Source: DASSUW01 sp963789005 (GTDB lineage Bacteria > Actinomycetota > Thermoleophilia > Solirubrobacterales > Solirubrobacteraceae). Taken from it: a DNA stretch of 64,000 nt. The DNA lies in NCBI GenBank assembly GCA_963789005.1, contig CAWBIZ010000004.1, positions 361,811 through 425,810 of the forward strand. Direction: 5' to 3'. Each line of letters begins with the position of its first letter. Position 1 is the first letter of the stretch. This document shows positions 56,547 to 64,000 of the stretch, one piece after another. The notes under the pieces were generated by a model. It was given only the letters and a program-made list of their open reading frames with translations. It was not told where the DNA came from and searched no databases. The translations under genes were made by a program, and so were the position numbers.

Positions 56547-57844
56547 CCGTCCTGCTCCTGCTGGCCGTCGTCGTGCTGGTGCTGCTCAACGGCTTCTTCG
56601 TCGCGGCGGAGTTTGCCCTCGTGCGCGTCCGGCGCTCGAAGATGGAGGAGGCGGCGGAGGCGGGTGTCCGGGGAGCGGCGCTGGTACTGCGCGAGCTCGA
56701 CGACCTTTCTCGCTATCTGGCAGCCGCCCAGGTGGGCATCACGTTCACATCGCTGGGCATCGGCTTCCTCGGCGAGCCGGCCGTGGGCGACATCATCGAG
56801 GACCTGATCGGCGAGGAACCGCCGCAGTGGGTGTCGTACGCGATCTCAGTCGGCCTCGCCTACCTCATCACCACCTCGTTGCACATCACGATCGGCGAGC
56901 AGGTCCCGAAGATCTACGCGATCAACCGTGCCGAGGGGGTGGCGCGCCGGATCGCGCGGCCGCTGCACCTCTTCACGCAGGCGTTCAGCCCCTTCATCCA
57001 CGTCCTCAACACGGCGTCCAACTGGATGCTGCGGCTGGTCGGCATCAAGGCCACGAACGAGTACGAGGAGGGCGGCTCGCCCGAGGAGCTGAAGGTGCTC
57101 ATCGCCCAGTCGCTGACCGGCGGCCAACTCGACCCCGGCGAGGCGAGCATGCTGACCGGCGTCTTCCACCTGCACGAGCAGCAGGCGCGCCAGGTGATGA
57201 CGCCGGCGCCGGCGGTGATCACCGTCGACCTGTCGGAGAACGTCGAGACCGCACTGCGGCGCTGCGTCTCCTCCGGCCACACGCGCGTCGTCGTCACCGA
57301 GGACGAGAACCGCGACCGCGTGAAGGGGATCGTGCACTCGAACGCGCTCGCGCAGCTCCTGCTCACCGAGGGGCCGACCGCCCGCATCGACGAGCTCGTC
57401 CGCGAGGCCCCGATCGTGCCCGAGACCAAGCCGCTCGACGACCTGCTGGCCGACCTCCAGCGCCAGCGCAGCTCGCTCGCGGTCGTGATCGACGAGTACG
57501 GCCGCACCGCCGGGATCGTCACGGTCGAGGACATCATCGAGGAGGTCGTGGGCGAGATCGACGACGAGACCGACCCGATGGGCGGCGCCGTGCGTCGGCT
57601 CGCCAACGGCGACTGGTTCGTCCGCGGCCACGTGGCGATCACCGACCTCGCCGACTACGGCCTCGCGCTGCCAGTCGACTCCGACGCCTACAACTCGGTC
57701 GGCGGCTTCGTGTTCGGCGAGCTCGGGCGGCTGCCCAAGCGCGGCGACACCGTCACCCACAACGGCTACTCGATCCGCGTCGAGTCCGTGCGCGAGAACC
57801 GCATCGAGGCGGTCCGCATCCGCGACCGCCGCGCGCTTCCCTAG
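56543..57844 (+). CDS. CNNM/CorC (HlyC) family membrane protein with CBS pair
   Basis: This 433-residue protein has an N-terminal CNNM (DUF21) domain with four hydrophobic segments (LLLLAVVVLVLLNGFFVAAEFALV, AAAQVGITFTSLGIGF, TTSLHITIGEQVPK). A CBS pair follows (about 200-335; RQVMTPAPAVITV, SSLAVVIDEYGRTAGIVTVED), then a C-terminal CorC_HlyC domain (SVGGFVFGELGRLPKRGDTV). Members move or regulate Mg2+ (and Co2+). The CBS pair binds Mg-ATP in homologues. The alternative name hemolysin is historical. Start ATG 56543 overlaps the stop of a small ORF. Confidence 0.92.
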   Translation: MTVLLLLAVVVLVLLNGFFVAAEFALVRVRRSKMEEAAEAGVRGAALVLRELDDLSRYLAAAQVGITFTSLGIGFLGEPAVGDIIEDLIGEEPPQWVSYAISVGLAYLITTSLHITIGEQVPKIYAINRAEGVARRIARPLHLFTQAFSPFIHVLNTASNWMLRLVGIKATNEYEEGGSPEELKVLIAQSLTGGQLDPGEASMLTGVFHLHEQQARQVMTPAPAVITVDLSENVETALRRCVSSGHTRVVVTEDENRDRVKGIVHSNALAQLLLTEGPTARIDELVREAPIVPETKPLDDLLADLQRQRSSLAVVIDEYGRTAGIVTVEDIIEEVVGEIDDETDPMGGAVRRLANGDWFVRGHVAITDLADYGLALPVDSDAYNSVGGFVFGELGRLPKRGDTVTHNGYSIRVESVRENRIEAVRIRDRRALP

Positions 57845-57858
57845 AGGCGGGCGCGCCG

Positions 57859-58068
57859 GCGAACGTCAACGGCGCCGGTAAGGAGGGTGAGGGAGCGTTT
57901 GGAGGCAGCATTTCGTCGACCTCACGGCCGTCGAGCGCGCGAGGTGGACGTTGTTCCCCTATAGCCAGCATTTCGTCGACCTCACGCGCGAGCGGACGGC
58001 GAAGTCGACGAAATGCTGTCGCATCCGATTCCCTCGCTCTCCCTACCCCAGCCGCCGTTGACGTTCGC
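57859..58068. mobile_element. MITE-like 210-bp element with 16-bp terminal inverted repeats
   Basis: GCGAACGTCAACGGCG at 57859-57874 is repeated in perfect inverse orientation at 58053-58068. Inside, CAGCATTTCGTCGAC occurs directly at 57906 and 57966 (exactly 60 bases apart) and inverted at 58003-58017. The outer halves remain similar between these landmarks (purine-rich GAGGG segments on one side, CCCTC on the other), so the element is one large imperfect palindrome. It contains no gene. No target-site duplication is obvious. Confidence 0.65.
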
Positions 58069-58120
58069 TGACGGTGGCTGGCCGCCCGGATAGGGTTGCG
58101 AATCGAAACTTCGCGCCGAA

Positions 58121-58149
58121 TTGCACAAACGGCTCCGACGCGCTACGTT
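58121..58149 (+). promoter_or_regulatory. Promoter in the convergent intergenic region
   Basis: TTGCAC (58121-58126), a 17-bp spacer and TACGTT (58144-58149) make a good housekeeping promoter with no annotated gene downstream on this strand. Transcription would start near 58156. Confidence 0.6.
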
Positions 58150-58155
58150 GCCCGC

Positions 58156-58275
58156 AACCGACTGGCCGCTACGGCGGTTGAGGAGGAGAGAGGGAGATCC
58201 TGGGGAGGATCGACCGAGAGAAACACAAGAGCCCGGCTCAGGGGAGCGAGCCGGGCTCAAGTGTTTCTTGGAGGA
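58156..58275 (+). ncRNA. Candidate structured RNA with a strong two-part hairpin
   Basis: Downstream of the promoter, GATCCT-GGGG-AGGATC (58196-58211) forms a 6-bp hairpin. Then AGAAACAC pairs with GTGTTTCT (58219-58226/58261-58268). Next comes a symmetric AA/AA internal loop, and GAGCCCGGCTC pairs with GAGCCGGGCTC (58229-58239/58248-58258) around an 8-nt loop. That is 19 bp of perfect pairing. A Shine-Dalgarno and a short ORF follow at once, so it is either a small RNA or the structured leader of a tiny gene. It matches no RNA family I recognise. Confidence 0.5.
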
Positions 58276-58282
58276 GGGTGCG

Positions 58283-58339
58283 ATGAGGGTACGTTCGTCG
58301 CACTGGGGAATATCCCAACCTTCTCTCAATGTGAACTAA
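58283..58339 (+). CDS. Possible 18-codon small ORF with a strong ribosome-binding site
   Basis: ATG 58283 is preceded by GGAGGAG (58270-58276) at 6-base spacing, the strongest Shine-Dalgarno match in the window. The frame encodes MRVRSSHWGISQPSLNVN and ends at TAA 58337-58339, overlapping the 3' end of the convergent phosphodiesterase. It may be a small protein or a leader peptide ending the structured RNA. Confidence 0.4.
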   Translation: MRVRSSHWGISQPSLNVN

Positions 58340-59181
58340 ACATTCCCGCCGGCGTCTGCGGCGGGTCGCTCCCCGCCACGGCCAGGCCGCGCGCCGCGAA
58401 GACGTCGCGCAGCAGCCGCGGGCGGTCGGTCATGATGCCGTCGACGCCGAGGTCGAGCAGGTCGTGCATCGACGACTCGGCGTTCACGGTCCAGACATGG
58501 ACGGGGAGGCCCGCGCGATGGGCGGCGCGGACGAATCCGGCGGTGACGATCGGGATCGGCCCGCGCCGGAGCGGGACCTGGACGCAGTCAGCCCCTGAGC
58601 GCGGCATGCGGCCGCAAAGGGCCGCGGCACGTGCGGTGGCCACGGCGCGCGGTCCCATCGACGTGCACGCACGGCCCCGGCTCAGCGTGCGGATCCGGCG
58701 AAGACGGCGATCCGAGAACGCCCCGATGGCGACGCGATCCCACGCGCTGAGCCGGTCGATCACCGCGACGAGGGGCTCGACGCACGCGTCGGCCTTGGGA
58801 TCGATATTGACGCGGACCAGGGGCCAGCGGAGCAGCAACTCGTCGAGGCGCGGAATCCGGACCCCCCGCCCGCGGAACGGGAAGCTGTGCCCGGCGTCGG
58901 GTGAGAACACGTGGCCGGCGTCCGCTGTTTCGACCTCGGCGATGCTCAGGGCTGGCGATCGCGCCTGTCCGGTCGGTCGAGTCATCCAGGCGCAGATCGT
59001 GAAACGCCACCACGACGCCGTCACGAGTCACGTGCGCGTCGGTCTCGAGATAGCGATAGCCCAGCGCGACGGCCGCGCCAAACGCCTCCAGCGTGTTCTC
59101 CGGCGCTTCCTCCGCGCCACCGCGGTGCGCGATGGCGACCGGGCCCGGCCGATCGAGAAACGGGTGGAGGTGATCGTTCAC
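58326..59181 (-). CDS. Glycerophosphodiester phosphodiesterase, single frameshift
   Basis: The N-terminal part (VAIAHRGGAEEAPENTLEAF, YLETDAHVTRDGVVVAFHD) carries the catalytic GDPD motifs. At about 58949-58951, in a GGG/CCC run, the frame changes. The rest of the barrel (SIAEVETADAGHVFSPD through VWTVNAESSMHDLLDLGVDGIMTDRP) continues in another frame to 58326. Removing one C from the run restores a normal ~285-residue enzyme that frees glycerol 3-phosphate from lipid deacylation products. It would feed the GlpABC route. A sequence error or recent pseudogene are both possible. The start overlaps the zinc-ribbon gene stop by 4 bases. Confidence 0.8.
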
Positions 59182-59732
59182 GCGCTGGACACCGGCTCGC
59201 CCGTCGGTGGCTCGCTTCCGACGCCGTTGGCGGCCCGAACCGCCGCCAACTCGACAAGGAGTCGCTCCTCGGGTGGGACGTCGACGGGATCGGGAGATGC
59301 GGTGTGGTGGTACTGGGGGAAGTCGCGCTGGCCCCAGCCCCTGAGCTCGCTGTCGAGACGGTGGAACCGGCCTTCGGCCGTCAGCACCAACCCGGGCTCG
59401 TACCGCGCAGGCTTCTCGAAGTCCTCGCGATCAACCGGCCGCAGCACCCAGCCGTACAAGCGCCGGGCACGCCGGAAGGCTGACGGCTTGCCGACCGGGA
59501 TCTCCGCCGCTCCAGGGTTCCCGGCGGCGTGCATCGCCTCCAGGAACGCCGCGGTGGCGAGCGCCGCGCGTGTCACGAGCGAATCAGCCGGATCGTGCGC
59601 CGCACGGTCGTTCCACTCCGCCGCCGTGGGAAGGCGGGCGACATCGGCGAGATTCCTTCCGCACGCCGCGCAGAACACGCCGACGCCGGGCGGGTCGCCG
59701 CAGAAGGGACAGACGCGCGTGCTCGGATCCAC
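59178..59732 (-). CDS. Zinc-ribbon protein, full-length paralogue of the 48.6-kb protein
   Basis: This 184-residue protein has an N-terminal zinc ribbon (CPFCGD and CAACGRNL; C8, C11, C21, C24). The same unknown core as the protein at 48611-48964 follows: FLEAMHAAGNPG, RPVDREDFEKP, PGLVLTAEGRFHRLDSELRGWGQRDFP. Its function is unknown. It is co-translated with the glycerophosphodiesterase and lies 1.8 kb from a damaged alkyl-DHAP-synthase-like gene. GTG start. Confidence 0.75.
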   Translation of the reverse strand: MDPSTRVCPFCGDPPGVGVFCAACGRNLADVARLPTAAEWNDRAAHDPADSLVTRAALATAAFLEAMHAAGNPGAAEIPVGKPSAFRRARRLYGWVLRPVDREDFEKPARYEPGLVLTAEGRFHRLDSELRGWGQRDFPQYHHTASPDPVDVPPEERLLVELAAVRAANGVGSEPPTGEPVSSA

Positions 59733-59799
59733 GCCCAGGATGCTGCCACCCCGGACGAGCCGACGGAAAGACCGCGGCGTGGCACCGTAGGCTTGGCCG

Positions 59800-60734
59800 A
59801 TGTCAAGCGAGATCGGCCTCGGCCTCGCCGCGCTCGGCCGGCCGGGCTACATCAACCTCGGCCACGCGACGACGTCGGCGACACCGACGTCGCAGCGATG
59901 GAGCGCCACGCCCACGAGGTGCTCGACGCGGCCTACGAAGGCGGCGTGCGCTACTTCGACGCGGCGCGCTCCTACGGCCGCGGCGAGGCGTTCCTGGCCT
60001 CGTGGCTGCAGCGCCGCGGGCTGTCGCGCGATGACGTGACCGTCGGCTCGAAGTGGGGCTACACCTACACCGCGGACTGGCGCGTCGACGCCGACGAGCA
60101 CGAGGTCAAGGACCTCGTCCGTCGCGACGCTGCGCCGCCAGCTCGGCCGAGACGCGCGCGCTGCTCGGCGAGCACCTGGCGCTTTATCAGATCCACTCGG
60201 CCACGCTCGAGAGCGGCGTGCTCGACGACGCGGCGGTGCGCGACGAGCTCGCGCGCCTGCGCGACGGCGGGCGTCCGCATCGGGCTGACGGTCACCGGCG
60301 CCGCGCCAGGCCGACACGATCGAGCGCGCGCTGGCGGTCGGGGGCTTCGACGCGGTGCAGGCGACGTGGAACCTGCACGAGCGCTCGGCCGACCGCCGCG
60401 CTGGCCGCGCGCGCACGATGCCGGGCTGGGCGTGCTCGTCAAGGAGGCGCTGGCCAACGGCCGCCTCACCGCGCGCGGCGACGCGGAGGCGAGCTCGCTG
60501 GCCGCCGCGGCGCGCGAGCGCGGGACGACGCCGGATGCGCTGGCGCTCGCCGCGGTCCTCGCGCAGCCGTGGGTCGACGTCGTCCTCAGCGGCGCCGCGA
60601 CCGTCGACACCCTGCGCAGCAACCTCGCCGCCCTCGACGTGGCCTGGGACGCGGAGCTCGACGGGCGCTTGGCGGACCTGGCCGAGCCGGCGGAGGCGTA
60701 CTGGGAGCGGCGCGCCGAGCTGGCCTGGAACTGA
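59800..60734 (+). pseudogene. Aldo/keto reductase, multiply frameshifted
   Basis: Fragments of one aldo/keto reductase run in order through all three frames: MSSEIGLGLAALGRPGYINLGH, then AYEGGVRYFDAARSYGRGEAFL and DVTVGSKWGYTYTADW, then ETRALLGEHLALYQIHSATLES, VRIGLTVTGA, ATWNLHERSA and finally GLGVLVKEALANGRL to TLRSNLAALDVAW. At least five frame changes are needed (near 59868, 60115-60140, 60267, 60305 and 60395). The active-site Tyr and Lys segments survive. TAGGCT lies 6 bases before the ATG. Either it is decayed or the consensus here is poor. Confidence 0.8.
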
Positions 60735-60736
60735 GA

Positions 60737-61396
60737 TCAGCGGTCCCCGTGGACCTCGCCCGTGCGGCCGTATAGTGCCCGGTCGCCCGGAGAATCGGTC
60801 GCGAGCATCCCGAGCGCGACGAGCAGCGCGATGGCTGCGAGCACGGCCGCCATCCTCAGCGCGTCGGCCCGGCCTCGCCTGGCCTTCGCCCGCCGCCGCT
60901 GCGCCGCGGGCCCGAGCAGCTCCGAGACCACGTCCTCGTCGAGTCCCAGGCGGCGTGCCCGGCACCAGGCGAGGAGCGCGGCGGAGTCGCCGGCCTCGAC
61001 GACCGGGACGCGGTACGCGGCCGCGAGCCGGCGCACGAGCGCGGGGTTGCGGCCGGCGTCGAGCAGCAGCGCATAAGGGCGCCCTCGCTGCGCTCGGAAG
61101 CCGTCGTCGTGGACCTCGATCGTCCCGCTGGCCTCGACCACGCCGGGAACCTCGCGACGGACCGCCACGATGCGCCGCGCCCAGCGCCGGCGTGGATGCC
61201 ACGCATGGACGCCGCAGTCGCAGTCGCGGGCCGGCGACGCATGCCCCACGCGGCACGTCGCCTCGAGCCACGCGCCCTCCGCCGGCCAGGTCACGGAGCG
61301 GTGCGGCCCGGCGAGGCGCTCGCTTCCAGCCTCGCCCACCACCGCCCAGGTCCGCAGCCCGTACAGCGCGCTCGGCACGAGCGGCGCCTCGCGCAT
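60737..61396 (-). CDS. Hypothetical protein with a C-terminal membrane anchor
   Basis: This 219-residue protein has a Trp/Cys-containing N-terminal region (RSVTWPAEGAWLEATCRVGH, CDCGVHAWH) that could bind a metal. A central alpha/beta segment follows (GTIEVHDDGFRAQRGRPYALLLD, YRVPVVEAGDSAALLAWC), then a C-terminal transmembrane helix (MAAVLAAIALLVALGMLA). No family is recognised. The frame is intact although its neighbours are broken. ATG 61396 shares a base with the stop of a small upstream ORF (TGATG). Confidence 0.6.
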   Translation of the reverse strand: MREAPLVPSALYGLRTWAVVGEAGSERLAGPHRSVTWPAEGAWLEATCRVGHASPARDCDCGVHAWHPRRRWARRIVAVRREVPGVVEASGTIEVHDDGFRAQRGRPYALLLDAGRNPALVRRLAAAYRVPVVEAGDSAALLAWCRARRLGLDEDVVSELLGPAAQRRRAKARRGRADALRMAAVLAAIALLVALGMLATDSPGDRALYGRTGEVHGDR

Positions 61397-61539
61397 CACT
61401 GCCTCGCGGCCTGCGGGGCTGCGGACGGCTCGGGCGTCTGCCGACCCGGCTCGGGCGGGGGACGCGGTTCGGGTGACACCGCAGCCTCCAGCGGCTCGGA
61501 GATGACCCGTCGTGAAGGACCGTCCAGGTTCACCCCCAT
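61396..61539 (-). CDS. Possible 47-codon proline-rich small ORF
   Basis: The frame from ATG 61539 encodes a Pro/Glu-rich peptide (MGVNLDGPSRR, then PEPRPPPEPGRQTPEPS). It ends at TGA 61398-61396, overlapping the next ATG. The overlap suggests coupling, but composition alone cannot show that it is translated. Confidence 0.3.
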   Translation of the reverse strand: MGVNLDGPSRRVISEPLEAAVSPEPRPPPEPGRQTPEPSAAPQAARQ

Positions 61540-61583
61540 ATGGTGCGCCTCCCCGTCGCGCGATGCAAGCCCGAATCGGGGCG

Positions 61584-63236
61584 TCAGACGATCTTGCCGG
61601 GGTTGAGGTTGCGACCCGGGTCCACGCCGTTGAACAGCGCGCGCACCATCGCGATGCCGGGTGCCGAGATGTCCTGCTCCAGCCACGCTGCGTGCTCGGT
61701 GCCCACCGCATGGTGGTGCGACAGCGTGGCGCCCGAGTCCATGAAGGCCTGCTGGATCGCGGACTTGACGACGTCGTACTCCGCAAGCGGATCCCGCGCT
61801 CCCGACGGCTTGAAGGCGAACGTGAAGTACAGGCACGCGCCCGAGTGGTACGAGTGCGAGAGGTGGCACATGATGTACGCCGGTACGCCGAGCGAGCGGA
61901 AGGCCGCCTGTGCGGCACTGATCACGTTGTCGTAGACCTTGGGAAGCAGGTTCCACGGCGCGGCCGGTCTCGGACACGTCGGCCAGCGCGCCCCGATCCA
62001 GCAGGTAGTCGCGGATGTAGGGCGTGTCGAACTTCTTCTGGTCGTACAGCGCGCCCGGGCCGCTGCCGATGCAGAGGCCGCCGTGGCGCGCGACGATGCG
62101 CCCGACGAGCTTGCGCTGGGCGCGGACATGGCGCTCGCTGCCCTCGTAGCCGATGAAGGCGAGGCACATCGCGTCGAGGTCGAAGCCGCGCCGCCGCCGC
62201 AGGAACTTCGTCAGCGCCCTCGACTTGACGCGGTCCAGCGGCGAGGAGGCTTCTCGCGTGGCGAAGGAGAAGCTGCGTCTCGTCGGCGTCGGACACCCGC
62301 GTCACGGTCGGGGACGCCTCGCCGGCGGCGATGTCGTGCATGGCCGCGAGGCCGGCGGCCCAGGCGGGGAGCAGGTAGCCGAGGATCGTGCGCCGCGCGG
62401 GCACGCGGTGCACATGGACGGTGGCCTCGCTGAGGATGCCCAGCCGTCCCTCGCTGCCAAGGATCATCTCGCGGACGCTCGGCCCGGTCGACGTCGCGGG
62501 CACCGGGCGCGTGGCGAGCAGGCCCGACGGGACGTCACGCGGACCGCCCGGGTGAGGTCGGCGATGTCGCCGTACTTGTCGGACTGCATGCCCGACGAGC
62601 GGGTGGCGATCCAGCCGCCCAGCGTCGAGTACGCGAAGCTGTCGGGGAAGTGCCCGAGCGTCCACCCGCGCGCGTTCAGCTGCTCCTCGAGCCGGGGCCG
62701 GGACGCGCCGGCCTGGACCCGCGCGAGGCGCGACGTCTCGTCGATCGCCAGCACCCGGTCCATCCGGCCGAGGTCGACCGAGACGACGGTGCGGGTCTCG
62801 GCCTCGGGCGGCTCGAGGCTGCCCGGAGATGTTCGAGCCGCCGCCGAAGGGGATGACCACCGCGTCGGCGTCGATCACCGCCCCCAGGACGGCCGCCATC
62901 GCGTCCTCGCCGCCGGGACGGACGACGACGTCCGGGAGCCGCCCGATCTCGCCGCGGCGGTGGCGCACGAGGTCGCGCAGGCTCTTGCCGCGGGCGTGGA
63001 CGAGGCGGTCGAGCGGATCTGTCGAGATGTGCTCGGCGCCCACCGCCGCCTCCAGCGCGGCGCGCGAGCCCGGGTGACAGGCCGGACTCCGGGATGCGCA
63101 GATCGTCAAAGGCGGGCTTCGGTGCGGACACCCGTTGAACGTCGATGTCGAGGTGGCGCCGCAGGAACGGCCCGAGCTCGGGCTTGTCGTCGTGCGTGAA
63201 GGCGACGCTCTCGTCGCCCCATCCCCACCACTTCAT
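61584..63236 (-). pseudogene. Alkyldihydroxyacetonephosphate synthase-like oxidase, multiply frameshifted paralogue
   Basis: From ATG 63236 (MKWWGWGDESVAFTHDDKPEL) to TGA 61584 the whole of the 46965-48614 protein can be followed at high similarity. The frame changes at least six times (around 63080, 62820, 62535, 62270, 62170 and 61965). FAD motif VVIPFGGGSNISG, HSYHSGACLYFTF and LSHHHAVGTEH are all still present. The start and -10 (TATGTT, 6 bases) match the intact copy. Conserved residues with scattered single-base slips suggest recent decay or poor consensus rather than ancient loss. Confidence 0.85.
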
Positions 63237-63242
63237 CCCGCG

Positions 63243-63248
63243 AACATA
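63243..63248 (-). promoter_or_regulatory. -10 element of the damaged oxidase paralogue
   Basis: Minus-strand TATGTT (63248-63243) is 6 bases from the ATG, identical in sequence and spacing to that of the intact paralogue at 46953. Confidence 0.5.
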
Positions 63249-63255
63249 CGCGATC

Positions 63256-63283
63256 GGCGCGCGCCGCCGGCGCGGCGCGCGCC
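63256..63283 (-). terminator. Hairpin after the alcohol dehydrogenase gene
   Basis: GGCGCGCGCC at 63256-63265 and again at 63274-63283 (itself palindromic) forms a 10-bp stem with an 8-nt loop, 10 bases past the dehydrogenase stop. There is no T-run. Confidence 0.5.
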
Positions 63284-63292
63284 TCCGATGCG

Positions 63293-64000
63293 TCAGGCGG
63301 CCACCAGCCCGTGTGGGTCCAGGACGTACTTCCGTGCCACGCCGGAATCGAAGTCCCTGTAGCCCTGCGGGGCCTCGTCGAGCGAAATGACGGTCGCGTT
63401 GACCGCCTTGGCGATCTGCGCCCGATCGTTGAGGATCATCTGCATCAGGTTGCGGTGATACCTCATCACCGGGCACTGACCCGTCGTGAACGACTGCGAC
63501 TTCGCCCAGCCCAGGCCGATGCGGATCGACAGCGAGCCCACCTTGGCGGCCTCGTCGACCGCCCCCGGATCACCGGTCACGTACAACCCGGGGATGCCGA
63601 GCTTCCCGGCGGCTCGCGTCAGGTCCATGATGCTGTTGAGCACCGTGGCGGGCGCCTCGTGGCCGGCGTCGGACCCGTGGCCGCGCGCCTCGAAGCCGAC
63701 GGCGTCGACGGCGGCGTCGACCTCGGGAACGCCGAGCACGTCCTCGATCTGCTCCTTCGGCTCTCCCTTGGAGACGTCGATCGGCACGCAGCCGAACGAG
63801 CGCGCCTGCTCGAGACGCTCCGGGATCAGGTCGCCCACGAACACGACTGCTGCCCCGAGCAGCTGAGCCGAGTACGCGGCCGCCAGTCCGACCGGCCCGG
63901 CGCCGGCGATGTACACCGTCGAGCCCGACGTCACCCCGGCGGTGAAGGCGCCGTGATAGCCGGTCGGGAAGATGTCCGACAGCATCGTCAGGTCGAGGAT
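63293..64000 (-). CDS. Zinc-dependent alcohol dehydrogenase, formaldehyde dehydrogenase (glutathione-independent) type, partial
   Basis: The window ends inside this gene, giving its C-terminal ~235 residues. LSDIFPTGYHGAFTAGVTSGSTVYIAGAGPVGLAAAYSAQ covers the NAD-binding Rossmann entry. AVDAVGFEARGHG, then LGWAKSQSFTTGQCPVMRYHRNLMQMI, are typical of the FdhA-like, glutathione-independent formaldehyde dehydrogenase/dismutase branch of medium-chain dehydrogenases. The catalytic zinc ligands lie outside the window. The frame is intact as far as seen. Confidence 0.85.
   Translation of the reverse strand: MLDLTMLSDIFPTGYHGAFTAGVTSGSTVYIAGAGPVGLAAAYSAQLLGAAVVFVGDLIPERLEQARSFGCVPIDVSKGEPKEQIEDVLGVPEVDAAVDAVGFEARGHGSDAGHEAPATVLNSIMDLTRAAGKLGIPGLYVTGDPGAVDEAAKVGSLSIRIGLGWAKSQSFTTGQCPVMRYHRNLMQMILNDRAQIAKAVNATVISLDEAPQGYRDFDSGVARKYVLDPHGLVAA

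Noticed and set aside
57906..58017. CRISPR array from the repeated 15-mer
   Set aside because: There are only two direct copies and one inverted copy, no regular spacers and no cas genes. The enclosing inverted repeats point to a MITE-like element.
57859..58068. Target-site duplication of the MITE-like element
   Set aside because: The bases next to the two ends (GCGCCG and TGACGG) do not match, so transposition cannot be claimed from flanks.
58156..58275. SRP RNA, 6S RNA or tmRNA
   Set aside because: The SRP tetraloop domain is absent, there is no open-bubble 6S shape, and no tRNA-like ends are present.
61396..62169. A separate intact 257-codon gene on the minus strand
   Set aside because: Its first half is a fragment of the frameshifted oxidase (MCLAFIGYEGSERHVR) and the rest is out-of-frame reading of the same pseudogene and the gap beyond.

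Overview
The window is very GC-rich, densely coding DNA from an actinobacterium. The gene content (CarD, a SigH-like sigma factor, DisA, a GlpABC-type dehydrogenase, GTG and TTG starts, many apparently leaderless promoters) points to the Thermoleophilia/Solirubrobacterales side of the phylum. That placement is an inference from gene families and style, not from a search. No phage, insertion sequence, CRISPR array or integron is recognisable.

1-14.9 kb is an informational and housekeeping block on the plus strand: clpC (partial), radA, disA, carD, ispD, a PHP phosphoesterase, ispF, cysS, rlmB and a SigH-type sigma factor. It closely follows the Bacillus clpC-radA-disA-ispD-ispF-cysS-trmH-sigH order, with carD where Mycobacterium has it. 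A beta-lactamase-fold protein, a cystathionine gamma-lyase-type enzyme and an AfsR/SARP-type regulator interrupt it after clpC. 14.9-17.7 kb holds a glyoxalase-fold protein, a LOG-family hydrolase, a TetR regulator and upp. 17.7-26.8 kb is a nucleoside salvage and uptake block: a CYTH-cytidine deaminase fusion, purine nucleoside phosphorylase, thymidine phosphorylase (frameshifted), adenosine deaminase, then a BMP-type lipoprotein with its ABC ATPase and two permeases.

26.8-32.7 kb holds a lipoprotein, tRNA-Thr(UGU), a secreted glycosidase-like protein, a GAF-GGDEF-EAL protein behind a structured leader, a patatin and two stress-type small proteins. 32.7-46 kb is one long minus-strand glycerol/dihydroxyacetone operon read dhaK-dhaL-glpF-glpK-glpX-glpA-glpB-glpC-dhaM/HPr/EI-pgsA-SDR. 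Glycerol enters through GlpF and reaches DHAP through GlpK plus GlpABC. Dihydroxyacetone reaches DHAP through DhaKL, powered by a DhaM fused to HPr and a complete enzyme I. GlpX leads to gluconeogenesis and PgsA draws glycerol 3-phosphate into lipids.

46-50.8 kb continues the glycerolipid theme: two PlsC-type acyltransferases (one fused to a truncated GpsA-like Rossmann domain) and an alkyl-DHAP-synthase-like flavoenzyme, suggesting ether-lipid chemistry. 50.8-54 kb has two sigma-factor cassettes and a zinc-ribbon rhomboid protease. 54-58 kb has a glucuronyl C5-epimerase-like protein (frameshifted), a BtuF-like protein, a pterin dehydratase and a CNNM/CorC protein preceded by a small coupled ORF.

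57.8-58.3 kb is the only long gap without a protein gene. It holds a 210-bp MITE-like inverted-repeat element, then a good promoter feeding a strongly folded RNA and an 18-codon ORF. 58.3-63.3 kb contains a frameshifted glycerophosphodiesterase, a zinc-ribbon protein, a multiply frameshifted aldo/keto reductase, and a multiply frameshifted paralogue of the alkyl-DHAP-synthase-like gene. A zinc alcohol dehydrogenase runs off the right edge. Frameshift density rises sharply in this last section, which means either gene decay or poor consensus quality.
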